Below, in pieces: positions 1 through 10,363 of a DNA stretch of 64,000 bases; the stretch's first letter is position 1; each line of letters opens with the position of its first letter. Source of the stretch: Lotus japonicus (lineage: Eukaryota > Streptophyta > Magnoliopsida > Fabales > Fabaceae). The position numbers and the translations under genes are program-made. The stretch is taken from NCBI RefSeq assembly GCF_012489685.1, contig NC_080042.1, forward strand, positions 73,770,566-73,834,565, given 5' to 3'. The notes under the pieces were generated by a model. That model was not told the DNA's origin and did no database searches. It saw only the letters and a program-made list of their open reading frames with translations.

Positions 1-2536
1 TGGGCTTCACCAATTCTCCCCTTTAATTTCTTTCACGGAACAGCCACACATGTGCGTGGCATAGCTGGCGCACATGCGTGGCTCATCAGATTCTTCTCTG
101 AATTTTGTAACTCCTTCTTCAACTATCATCATGGCTCATTACTTGATCTTCAATCAACATCATTAGCCATCAAAAACACCTGAAACCTTCAAAGAATCTC
201 AACAAACCATCATTTCACCAATGTAACTCATGGGAACACTCATTTAATCACAATAATTCAGCAACCATCCATTCAATTCATCAAATAAAACTCTCAATAT
301 GCAATCAACCCTCATATATTCAAAGGTCTTCAGCTCAAACCTGACCAAAGGAATTACTCTCTAACCAACACTATTAAAAACTAGTAAAAAGATCAACTAA
401 ATAAATTAAAAACACCTAAACTAATGCAGATGCAAATATGAATTAAAAATGGCTTAACTTGACTTAAAACTCAATAAAAGACTCAAAAAGGAAAAAGAAA
501 GAAACAAGAAGGACTCGACAAAGATAGAATAAACTTCGGGTTATCAAATGTAATTTGTAAGTTAAAACTCAATAATTAATCTTTTTCATGCTTTTTATTA
601 GCCAGTGGTGCATGACATAAATTAAGCAAAAAAGGCTATGTGCATGAGGGTTTGTATCAGGAAACTAGGAAAGTAATGTTTGTTAAAATTGATTGATAAT
701 TTTGTTTTTAATAATCACCGACACTAATTGAATTATATTAGATTAGAAGTGTGTAGTGTGTAAGCACCTACAGGTTGGAATATTTGTCACATGGTGCATG
801 TGAATGAAAACATTTTTTAAAATAGTAATGAAATCTTCACACCTCATGTTTTATATATATCATTTTCGCTCATTTTTATTTTTATTTCTCTTTTCTTATC
901 ATCTATCAAATTTAATATTTTCTTTCTCTTACTTTTTCATTTATTCCTATTTCTCTCATCTTTCCACCTCAAATAGAAGTGTCAAAGCAACATTATCCTT
1001 TTTAAAACCCTTCTGTACTTTTTCAATAATGGAGAGAAAAAGACTTTTATGCATATTTATTTCAACGGGTTGTTTACTTAATGGCTTTAGCTGCCTATGT
1101 AAATTTGAGTTACTGGATCAACAGTATTTAAGATAAGTAGAATATAAAATATATAGTCTATTTATTTCAAATAATATTGGTTCATTTAGGACTATTTGAT
1201 TTAACAGTTTTAGACAACTCGCACGTTTTAAGGTCCCTTCTGTAGTGCCTCCTCCTAGGCGTAGGTATGGTGCCTCTGCCTATTTGGACCAGTGAGAATG
1301 TGGCATGTATTAAATGAGGTTGACTTTTCAATTATTCTGAAATGATTTAAAATAATAGGAAATGATTTTCATAAAATATGGTTTTATAAAAATAAAATGT
1401 TTATTAATTTGTTGTCAGGTCCCTCATTTAATCAATTACCACAGTAAAGTAGTCCTCAATTAATATATTCATTGAAAATGACCCTTAGTCTTCAAACACC
1501 TCTTCTCTCAACAATCTTAGCAGATCTAATCTTTAATTTTGTTTCCCTTCTCCCACTATTTCCTTAATCATCAAAATTAGATATCACGGATTAAATCAAA
1601 AGCACCGTCATTTCCTTAATTGTGGAGGAAAATATCAAAGATAGTTGCAAAAGAAGTGAATTTCATGGCAAATCTAGGGTTAAAGAAGAAGTGGGTTTCA
1701 CTACAGATCTGAGCCCCCAAATGCGCACCGCCGTCGCCGCTACCTCCTTTTTCCCAATTTTAAACCACCACCGCGACCTTCTCTTTCCCTGAACTGTGCC
1801 ACTGTCACCTTCGTTCTCTCTAAAACGCGGCTGCCACCACTTCTTGCTTGCAGCGCCGCCATCACTTCCCTTTCCCTGTTCCAGCGGCTTCGTCACTCAC
1901 CCTCTCTGATTCTGGTGCCGCCGTCGCTTCGTTCTTCTCCCTTCGCCCAGATCTGATTTTTTTTCTTCTGCCTTCGTTCTACTCTGCGAAATACGAACAA
2001 TGAGAAGTAACTTTCAGTGACGGGTGAACGACAATCAGTGATATGAAATCATAACAGATGAAGAATCGAATTTGGAGTGTGGAAGGTGACGAAGCTCTAA
2101 CTAGGGTTCAAGGATGAAGGTGGGTTCAAGAATGAAGATGAAGATAAAATCTGAAAATGAATAAGCACTTGGTAGGTAAAAATTCTCACTTAAGATTAAA
2201 GATGATTTCAAAAAAAAAAAAGGTTAAAGATTAGAAGTAACTTTCAAACAATTGCTAAAAGACCCCTCTCAAATTAAAATGAAAATAATTTTTATTTTCG
2301 AAAAAACATTTGATATTAAGGAATTATGAAAATTTGAAAAAAATAATACACATGGCAGCCTCCTATTCGCTATAAGTCTTGGAGGCACCACACCCATAAA
2401 AATAAAAATAGTGAGGCACCACACAATTTGCCTTTAAAGTTTCATTCTTAGGTTGTTGTGAGCAAAATCCCCTTAAATATATGCTTTGAAGAATAGTTAC
2501 AGTTCATGTGTTCTTCTTCTCTCCCTTTTGTAAGCC
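1..2536. other. Intergenic region without a convincing gene
   Basis: I see no supportable coding gene here. The left 500 bp is AT-rich with a repeated ACATGCGTGGC-like motif near 45-85. Open frames at 804-1136 (+) and 1663-1896 (-) are low complexity or match nothing I know. A GC-rich, CpG-containing patch lies at about 1700-1990. It sits between inverted GTGCCTC motifs (1244 and 1270 on one side, about 2373 and 2410 on the other), which may be transposon ends; this is described under findings. Confidence 0.6.
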
Positions 2537-3901
2537 ATGGCGCAACCAGCACCTTCGAGAGTTGTTGAAGCTTGCAGTGTGGAACCACTGCAGGGAGCAA
2601 CTCCAACCTCTCTGCCACTCACCTTCTTTGACCTTTTGTGGCTACGCTTTCCACCCGTTGAGCGTCTCTTCTTCTATTCCTTCCCACACTCAACCTCTTC
2701 CTTCTTTGACTCTGTTCTTCCCACTCTCAAACACTCCCTTTCACTCACCCTCCAACACTTCCTCCCTCTTGCTGGTAACATCATCTGGCCCCATGATTCC
2801 CCCAAACCAATCATAAACTATGTCCCTGGTGATACTGTTTCCTTCACTGTAGCTGAATCCAATGTTGATTTCAACTACCTCTGTTCTGATCTCTATGAAG
2901 CTGAAAAAAGATATCACCTCATACCCCACTTGACCACTTCCCATGAAAAAGCCTCTCTGATTGCCCTGCAAGTTACTCTGTTTCCAAACTCTGGCTTTTG
3001 CATAGGACTAACCTCACACCATGCAGGTTTGGATGGAAAGTCATCAACATCATTCATGAAATCATGGGCCTTTTCATGCTCTAAACTACAAAAAGAAGGA
3101 CTATCATCTCTGTTTCCATTACCTGAAGATCTAACACCTTTCTTTGATAGATCAGTGATAAAAGACCCAACAGGAATCACTGAAGTGTACATCAACGCAT
3201 GGTTGAAGTTAGATGGACCAAATAATCGAAGCGTCAAGGTGTTTGAGTCCATGACAACAACACAGACCGATGCGGTTAAAGGCGTGTTTGAATTGACTCC
3301 CTCACATATCCAGAAGCTTAAGAAATATGCAGAGTCCAAGATTGAAAAGAAGGATCAGTTATCAACTTTTGCTGTAACGTATGCTTATGTGTTGGCAAGC
3401 GCGGTCAAAGCAGAACAGCCAAAGGGAGATTCAGATACTGTAATTTCTGCATTTACTGTGGATTGTAGATCCCGCTTGGACTCTCCGATTGCGCCCACTT
3501 ATTTTGGAAATTGCATTGGTGGCCAAGTGTTTAAGGTTGAGATCAAGAGCTTGCTAGAGAAAGATGGATTCATTAGTGCTTTGGAGGAGATGAATGAAGC
3601 TTTGAAGAGGGTCAAGGATGGAGTGTTGAGTGGAGCAAAAGATTGGATTTCAAGTATACAGAAGATCCCAGAAGGAAGGGCATACTCTATTGCTGGATCG
3701 CCGCGGTTTGAGATTTATAGTATTGATTTTGGATGGGGAAGGCCAAAGAAGGTGGATATTACTTCCATAGACAGAACAGGAGCATTTTCTCTTTCGGAAA
3801 GTAGGAATAACAATAGAGGGATTGAGATTGGATTGGTGTTAAAAAAACATGAGATGGAAGCTTTTTCTGCCAGTTTTGTCCAACAACTTGAATCCTTTTA
3901 A
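2537..3901 (+). CDS. BAHD acyltransferase, phenolic glucoside malonyltransferase type
   Basis: This is an intact single-exon gene encoding 454 residues, the usual length for the BAHD family of acyl-CoA-dependent acyltransferases. The catalytic HxxxD motif reads HAGLD at residues 162-166 and the structural DFGWG motif is at 397-401. YFGNC at 322-326 is typical of the clade that moves malonyl groups from malonyl-CoA onto glycosides of flavonoids, isoflavones, anthocyanins or other phenolics. No signal peptide or membrane segment is seen, so the enzyme is expected in the cytosol. The ATG at 2537 is chosen because the MAQPAP N-terminus, followed by a VEP-type segment at 15-17, is normal for the family. 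The acceptor substrate cannot be read from sequence. Neighbouring genes are unrelated. Confidence 0.92.
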   Translation: MAQPAPSRVVEACSVEPLQGATPTSLPLTFFDLLWLRFPPVERLFFYSFPHSTSSFFDSVLPTLKHSLSLTLQHFLPLAGNIIWPHDSPKPIINYVPGDTVSFTVAESNVDFNYLCSDLYEAEKRYHLIPHLTTSHEKASLIALQVTLFPNSGFCIGLTSHHAGLDGKSSTSFMKSWAFSCSKLQKEGLSSLFPLPEDLTPFFDRSVIKDPTGITEVYINAWLKLDGPNNRSVKVFESMTTTQTDAVKGVFELTPSHIQKLKKYAESKIEKKDQLSTFAVTYAYVLASAVKAEQPKGDSDTVISAFTVDCRSRLDSPIAPTYFGNCIGGQVFKVEIKSLLEKDGFISALEEMNEALKRVKDGVLSGAKDWISSIQKIPEGRAYSIAGSPRFEIYSIDFGWGRPKKVDITSIDRTGAFSLSESRNNNRGIEIGLVLKKHEMEAFSASFVQQLESF

Positions 3902-4999
3902 AACTTGAAACTTTGAGGGAAGCAGAATATATATCTTCACAGCTTTTGCTCCTCTGCCTCTCAGAAATCTCTCCATTGTTTGTAACTTGTTTGAGCATTT
4001 GTAGGAAAATAAGTATCTGTTTGTTTGGATGAAAACCAAAGACGACTTATTAGAGATTATTCAGTGCATTTTCTAGCAGAAAAGCTTCAATAAGGCTGTT
4101 TCCAAACTGGCTCATAGGAATTGCTAGTATTAGCCTTGTTATCTGTCTTTCAAAATTTGTATCAATGTTTGTAGTACTGTTAAATAATGCAAGCATCTAG
4201 GAGGTCTGCTCTGCCAGTACCCTTTCTGATAGTGTAGCTTTTGCTGTCTATAATTGGTGCCATTAGGATTCCTTCAATTTCTGTTTTAGTTATGGTTGTC
4301 AAATGTACTATCTAGGATTGGCTTCTTTGGTTGTTATTGATTGGTTATGGAGACAAAATCCTGAGAACACCATTTCCTTTTTACTGCTGATTCCTAATGA
4401 GCATCTCCTCTAGGCGTTCAATTTTGTATACTTTTTGGAATATTAAAGGAAAATTCTGAGGTTGTTGGCATGGTGACAATCTAGGAAACTTTCTTATTAC
4501 AATCTAAGCTGGATATATGGATTGTCAAGGAATTTAAAGACAATTTAAACAGGATCAAGCAGTTCAGTCTTACACAAGATTTTGTATTTGTCAGATATTT
4601 TCTCTGTTTAAGTTTAAATTACAGTTAAAAAGTAATCAGTGGAACTGTAATAGAAACTTTAAGTGTCTGTAGGTTTTTAAGTAATGTCAGGATGAATTTG
4701 ATGTTAAAATGCTTTTTAGTGAGAGTTGGCTCTTGCTTGGGTGGAAATGTATCCCATCCATCGTCTTTCTTTTGTTTGCAGCTCCTAAACATGAGTGAAA
4801 ACTGAAAAGCTAATATTTGTGTGTATTGAAGCTGGCCTTGTTCTATTCTATTGTAAGAACCTATGATAATAGTCCTATACACTGACTGTGGTTACCTTTT
4901 ATTCAAGTAAAAAAATATTGTTCATGAATAACCAATTTTTAACACGATCCACAATACTATAAATACCCTGACTCAAAGCAAATTGCACTGCAATAGTAC
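3902..4999. other. Intergenic region between convergent genes
   Basis: This is the 3' flank of the BAHD gene and the 3' flank of the leftward oxidoreductase gene. It is AT-rich. I see no coding frame, RNA gene or transposon end that I can support. Confidence 0.6.
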
Positions 5000-7324
5000 C
5001 TATGGCTCGACGATGATTTTTCCGGTAGCATGTCCCTCAATGCTCTTAGCCCAAGCATCTTCAGCTTTGCTCAAGGGAAACTTAGAGTCAATAATTGTCT
5101 TTAGTTTTCCATCCTTCACCATTTGAGCTAGATGTTCCATACCCTCACGCTTGATGTTTACAATAAACGGCACCAACTTCTTCTTGGAGAAAGTAAGTTT
5201 CTTGAGAGCAAAACTTATCAATGTCCTTACACCAGGCGTTAAATCAACCACAACCCCATTTGGAGTCAAATTGGGATCAAAAGTAGACCAAGGAATTCCG
5301 GTCGCACAATGTATGACAATGTCGTATTTCTTACCGGAAGGACTACTCAATGCTGCCCCTTGTGGGGTGGCATAGTCAAGAACTTCATCGGCACCTAGGC
5401 TCTTAACCAATTCAATGTTGCGAGCTCCGCACGTGGCTGTCACGTGGGCGGTGTTCCCTAGTTTTGCAAGTTGAACAGCATACGAGCCCACACCACCAGA
5501 AGCAGCAGTGACTAGAATGTTCTTTGGTAGGTCAGTCCCATCGAGCTTGAGTCCTGCAATTTGAGTGAGGGCATTATGGGCTGAAAGAGCAGCGACAGGT
5601 AAACCTGCAGCTTCAGCAGCTGAGACTTGGGATGGTCTGGCAGCTGTGAAGCTCTCTCTGGCCACCGCAAACTCAGCTAGTCCACCTCCAAGCTGTCATT
5701 GAACACTAGCGATTTGTAATGGATGGTAACCATAAAATCCAAATGATAATCTATTATATTTTACAAAAAAATGTGTTTAAGTTATGTCTAGAAAGAGTAA
5801 GACTTGTAGTGGATAGAGAATATAGTGGACAGAGAAGACTTGTAGTTTATCAATACAAAATGTGATAGGTGAGAAGAAATTCAATTAGTAAAATATATGA
5901 AAAAGATGAGAAAAAATGTATTGACATTTTAAAACTACAAACATTTTGAGAAAAAATGAAGGGAGACTAACACAACAAACTTTCTACAATAGAAGTAGTA
6001 ATAGATGAATCAAAAGAGTATTTGGGGAAAAAGAATACTAACAACACTCTCCTTTCAACATGATCTTATTTATTAGTTGTAATTCATGTGGGTCTACTAA
6101 AAAAATAGGTCTCACTTTTAATTTAGTGGGATCCATATAATTTAAAACCAAAGTATTTGTGTATATTGAGTGATAGTATCTTTGGTTCCAATTTAAAGAA
6201 AGAAAAAAAACCTTTGGTTCCAAAATGAAATACCATAAAATCGTTTCTCATAGTATTTGAGTACTCTAAATGACTTTATGTAAAGTTTGAGTAAAATCAC
6301 TTTAATCCTATGTGGATTAATGATATTTAAGATAAGTGGAATAAAAATTTCATATATTTTACTACTCATCTTAATTTCATTAGTCTACCTAACTCTAACT
6401 TGATATATGATCATTTAGACAACCTTATAAATATTAGCCTAGAGTTGGCTAAATCAACCAAATATGGGCTAAAAATCACCCTGAGCACTCAGTAATACTT
6501 TTAACACATGTAATGAATTGAAATTTTCTTAGACAAAATTTCAAAAATGTCTTGGTTAAAGTGATTTTGACAACTCCTAAGTTTTAATTTATAAATAAAC
6601 ATAAATCATGGATATTGAGTCTATAGGATCAAATTGGGATGATGTGGTGTGGTGGGCTCAAAAAATAATCACAACTCCACTCCATATATATCATGTTGTG
6701 GTTAGAAGACCATTTAATTTGCATTTTCAAAACAAGAAATGGCATAAACTTAACAAGGGGAATGAAATGGAGAAGTACTTGAGAGAGTAATATAGCTATG
6801 ACTTTGTCCCCAACTTTGAAATCTTTGACTTGTGCTCCAACCTCTACTACCTCTCCTGCAACATCACCGCCTGATCATTCAAGAATAAATGAACAAATTA
6901 TGTTTTAACAGTTAATTACTACTTACCAAAAAAAGTACAGTTAATCACTAGTATAAAAATTGAGAAAATTAATGAATTAGAGATAATTGGAGTATATATT
7001 TACAAGGGATGTGAGGAAAGCTTGGAGGCAATAAAGGGCGCAGAAGAAGACCCTTCTGCATCTTCCAATCAATTGGGTTAATGCTGGTTGCTTCTAACCT
7101 CAGTAAAATCTCATTTTTCTTTGGAGTGGGAACTGGAACTTCAACATGCTGTATAATTCATTACTATTAGCTAGCTAAGTTCAAGTAATTAATTAAGCAA
7201 ACACAAAACAAAACAATACAAAAGAGATTAGAGTATTAGACCAATTAACCTTCAATCCTCCGCCATAGGCATCGTACTGAACCGCGTGCATCGTTTTCAT
7301 CGTTTTCATCGCACCCTTGCTCAT
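5000..7324 (-). CDS. Quinone oxidoreductase-like protein, chloroplast envelope type (4 exons)
   Basis: This is a medium-chain dehydrogenase/reductase of the zeta-crystallin/quinone oxidoreductase group, most like Arabidopsis ceQORH (At4g13010). That NADPH-dependent enzyme reduces reactive alpha,beta-unsaturated carbonyls and is bound to the inner chloroplast envelope without a cleaved transit peptide. Exons on the minus strand: 7324-7250 (25 codons), 7148-7004, 6870-6779 and 5692-5000. All have GT-AG borders and matching phases, giving 334 residues, near the usual 329. Exon 1 ends in the conserved AVQYDAYGGGLK. Exon 2 carries VPVPTPKKNE and INPIDWKMQKG. Exon 3 has DVAGEVVEVG. Exon 4 has the dinucleotide-binding AASGGVG at 167-173 and ends AKSIEGHATGKIIVEP. 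Four ATGs lie within the first 12 codons, so the exact start is uncertain. A LINE insertion begins about 120 bp upstream of the ATG and has displaced the distal promoter. Confidence 0.9.
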
Positions 7325-7427
7325 TCTTCTTTTAAGCAGGCCTGGATATATATTTTTTCATTTTCGCTAGAACCACGTGAAACAGCATAATATTTCAATA
7401 CAAATTTAGATATTATTATATGCAAGT

Positions 7428-7444
7428 ATTAATTGGGATTGAAT
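7428..7444. repeat. Left target site duplication of the LINE
   Basis: ATTAATTGGGATTGAAT here is matched by ATTAATTGGAATTGAAT at 24497-24513, directly after the LINE poly(A) tail. That is 17 bp with one mismatch, a normal size for L1-type insertion. Confidence 0.85.
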
Positions 7445-7508
7445 GCCTTGATGTTAATGTGAAAGGTACTAGCAAGGAGAGAGAACTCGAGAAATAAGCG
7501 ACGCTGAT

Positions 7509-7919
7509 ATGGACGATTCCGGCCAACCGCCGGAAGGCAACAAAGGCGGAGGGCCTCCGCCTACGGGCCAGGGAACGTCTACGGACTCCCTACAACACAG
7601 AAGGGTAATTTCTTACAAGGATATTTGTCTGGGGATTAACGGTGGGGAAGACTCTGAGGAAGACGATATCCCCATGGAAGGCTTCTTATCTGAATCAGAG
7701 GAAAGTGGCTCGGAAGGGGAGATAAATGCACCGAAAGCGGTGCAAAACTCTTTGCTTTGCCCGGTGATCAAGCTCTCAAAGGATAAGAGACGTGAACTAC
7801 GGAGGCCCTGGCAGAACTTGATTATCGTCAAGCTGCTAGGTAAACGTATTGGCTTGGGGCTATTGAAGGATCGCTTAGGTAAGCTATGGCAACCGTCGGG
7901 AGAGATGGAGGTAATTGAT
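7509..7919 (+). pseudogene. LINE ORF1, 5' part (DUF4283 domain start)
   Basis: This is the N-terminal part of the LINE ORF1 RNA-binding (gag-like) protein. It starts with an acidic, low-complexity region rich in Asp, Glu and Ser. It then enters the DUF4283-type domain: PWQNLIIVKLLGKRIG, then LLKDRLGKLWQPSG. The reading frame runs into the Athila LTR at 7920 and stops within two codons. The last 67 bp of this part are repeated exactly at 18952-19018, where the ORF resumes. Confidence 0.85.
7853..7919. repeat. 67-bp direct repeat, left copy, at the Athila/LINE junction
   Basis: These 67 bp of LINE ORF1 are identical to 18952-19018, so the Athila-type element is flanked by a perfect direct repeat of host LINE sequence. 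LTR retrotransposon integration normally duplicates 5 bp. See findings for the possible origin. Confidence 0.95.
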
Positions 7920-8156
7920 TGATAAGTACCAAAAATACCTGATTTTCTCTACTAATTTGGGTACTTTTCTGTTCTAGATGTGTACATTATCTTCCAAATT
8001 ATCCCTCAATAGGTTAATTTAGTAAGTAGATAGTTTTTATATAGAAAATACATAGATATGTTAGTTTTATCATTTAAGCTCTTTGGTTTTATTGTAGGAG
8101 AAAAGTCAAGAGATCCAAACAATTTCAAATGAAAAGGGCTACAAATGTTGATCTTC

Positions 8157-8389
8157 GCTTAAGCCAAATGCTGGCTCGCTTAAGCCAAATTATATGGCAG
8201 TAGCAGTGGCAAGTATGTTGATCTTCGCTTAAGCCGAATGTAGCCTCGCTTAAGCCAAATTACAGGGCAGTAGCAGTGGTTCTGGAAGACAATTTGGCTT
8301 AAGCGAGAAATGGTCTCGCTTAAGCTGAAAGACCTTACCTGAACATGAAGAAATCTCCTCGCTTAAGCGGAACCTTTTTCAGCTTAAGC
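8157..8389. repeat. Array of eight GCTTAAGC palindromes in the LTR
   Basis: GCTTAAGC, usually preceded or followed by CG, occurs at 8157, 8178, 8227, 8248, 8297, 8318, 8361 and 8382. The first four lie in two imperfect tandem copies of about 71 bp (from about 8146 and 8217), each ending GGCAGTAGCAGTGG. The same palindrome occurs six times at 16970-17140 in the internal region of the same element. Confidence 0.9.
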
Positions 8390-8587
8390 GAAACTGTGCC
8401 CTGTTTATAAAAGGCTCGACCAAGATCAGAAAGAGATCATCTTTTGACCTATTTTAGACTTTTGAGAGAGAAAACTTCAGAGAGAAGAAGGGAGGAACTT
8501 TGGGAGCTTTGATTCACCATCCATCAAGCTGGAATCATCACCGAGGACGGCACGGATCATAACTTTCGTCTTAGTTCTTCTTGTAAG

Positions 8588-9506
8588 CAGTGTTATTAAA
8601 CTCGGCTCGGTGAGCGACTCGGTAGAGGCACTGGGTTAATGGGTCAGTGGTTCAACCGGCGAGTCAATGGTTCAATTGTTTAAACCGGAAATATAGTAAT
8701 AATAAATATTTATATAATGAAATATACTATGCTATGTATCAAGTGGCGTAGTGGTTAGGAAAGTTCCATGGTTTTTGCATGTTGTGTGTTCGAATCTGAA
8801 GAATGGCACAATTTTTGTTTTTTTTTACATATAACAGTTTTTATTACCATATTGGGCTGCCTTTTTCTAAGCCCATTTCGAAAAAAATACATTTAAAATC
8901 ATTAGTTTAGCCCAAATCACCTAAACAACCCTAATATTTATTTTCCACATCCACTTTCTCCTTCAGCAGCCATTGATAGCCGTTTCCCTTCCTTCTTTCT
9001 CCTTTCTCAACATTTCTGTTAAAATCTTTGTATTGCTACCAGATCTAAGTTTTTAGACCAAGAAAATATGTGATACCGCATTCATATGATGACCACACGG
9101 ATGGTAGGCATAAACCTACATCTATTTCAATCTTCTACATCTGCTCTTCATTCTTCAAACCCAGCATGTTCATAACTTCCCCATAACCGCCGCCGCAAAC
9201 ATCCCTACCCCGGCGGAGCAACCACAACCCCGCTGCCACCTAGGCAGAAGGTGCTGCTACTGCCTCTTCCGCTCCTTCTGGATCCTTCTCGCCACCATCC
9301 TTCTTTTGGAATTTGAAGGTTAAAAAAAAATACCGATCCAACCGTAGCTCCGATTCCCCGGTTTTTATGCCGACCCGACCGGTTCAATCCGGTTCAAGAC
9401 GAGTTAATTGCACCCCCGATCCGTTGCTCGACTCGAACCGGTCAGGGGTCCGGTTCCCGGTTCAACCGGTCCAACCGGCCGGTTCGAGCCGAGTTTAATA
9501 ACACTG
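8588..9506. mobile_element. Non-autonomous hAT element (919 bp)
   Basis: Both ends carry perfect 22-bp terminal inverted repeats starting CAGTGTTATTAAACTCGG. They are flanked by an 8-bp target duplication CTTGTAAG at 8580-8587 and 9507-9514. The 8-bp duplication and CAGTG ends are diagnostic of the hAT superfamily. Subterminal regions are full of degenerate GGTTCAACCGG and GACTCGG motifs, the kind of sites bound by hAT transposases. No transposase frame is present. It carries tRNA-like box A and box B motifs at 8744-8797. It is inserted in the Athila 5' LTR. Confidence 0.92.
8744..8797 (+). promoter_or_regulatory. tRNA-like Pol III box A and box B inside the hAT element
   Basis: TGGCGTAGTGG at 8744-8754 fits the box A consensus TRGCNNAGYNGG. 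TGTTCGAATCT at 8787-8797 is close to the box B consensus GGTTCGANTCC. The spacing of about 32 bp is right for an internal Pol III promoter. No tRNA fold or anticodon arm is evident, so this looks like a SINE head or a tRNA-derived fragment. Confidence 0.45.
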
Positions 9507-10213
9507 CTTGTAAGCATAGCATCCATGTCTATGGATAGCTAAACTTCTCTTTGTTGGGTTTGGGTGTAATACTTGACTTAAATGTATCCATCTTAGTTCT
9601 CTTTCATATGAATCTAGTTTATCTCTTGATTTCAATGATATGATCTTGATTTTTATGCTTGTTTTAGCTTGATCAACTAGAACATGATTTGAGATTTGAT
9701 ATGTGAGTGAAAGCTACATATTTGAATTAGATTTAGGTTGTATCATCTAATTTACCTGATTGTTAGACATAGGGTTAGGTTTATTAGTCGCTTAACATCT
9801 GAACTCATTACGTTTTGCTTCGTTAGTTATGCGAGACATTGGTAATTAGAGAAGTGAATCGTTAATCTGCTCATGTAAGAAATTAATGAGATAGATAAGA
9901 ACTGATGTGATGAAGTCAAGGATAGAATAGGTTGTATGTGTTGAATTATAGGATATATGAGAGTTGATGTGTGAACCCCAATCCCAACAGCTTTCTCAAT
10001 CTGTTTTTAAACCCGTTTTTATTACTGTTTTATGTCCACAACTTTTCTCAAAACAATCAACCAAACGCTTCTTGAACTCTTTGCCTAAGTAATTTAGCTA
10101 AAGAACGGCGTTGTATTTTCAATTCCCTGAGGACGATAAAAACCCTTCACTATACTACAATTGAATCTTGAAAGGGATTTGAAAGTAGTTGTGGTAAAAA
10201 CCTTTCAACAAAA

Positions 10214-10231
10214 TGGCGCCGTTGCCGGGGA
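10214..10231 (+). other. Primer binding site, tRNA-Asp type
   Basis: TGGCGCCGTTGCCGGGGA is the typical Athila-lineage primer binding site, complementary to the 3' end of tRNA-Asp. It lies four bases after the predicted LTR end and marks the start of reverse transcription. Confidence 0.88.
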
Positions 10232-10363
10232 ATTGCGTCAATACAAAAGCATTGCTTTAGTTTCTCATCTTGAGCAATTGTGAATATAGTATATAGTTTT
10301 ATTTTATCTTTTTATTATCTTGTTGACTGACTTTCTTGGCTAGGTTGTATTTTCACTTTGTTT

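Larger units (their letters stand above)
7920..10210 (+). repeat. 5' LTR of the Athila-type element, with a nested hAT
   Basis: It begins TGATAAGTACC directly after the LINE sequence and ends CAACA four bases before the primer binding site, giving the usual TG...CA ends. It is 2,291 bp long. Removing the 919-bp hAT element and one 8-bp target copy leaves about 1.36 kb, a normal Athila LTR size. A TATA-like TTTATAAAAG lies at about 8403. Eight GCTTAAGC palindromes lie at 8157-8389. No second LTR is present for comparison, so both borders are inferred. Confidence 0.75.

Noticed and set aside
804..1136. A 110-residue Phe/Ser-rich frame
   Set aside because: Low-complexity translation of AT-rich DNA with no family resemblance.
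8157..8389. Regular short repeats resembling a CRISPR array
   Set aside because: The repeated unit is an 8-bp palindrome, the spacing is irregular, and it lies inside a plant LTR.
8744..8797. A functional tRNA gene
   Set aside because: Box A and box B are present, but no acceptor stem, anticodon arm or full cloverleaf can be formed.
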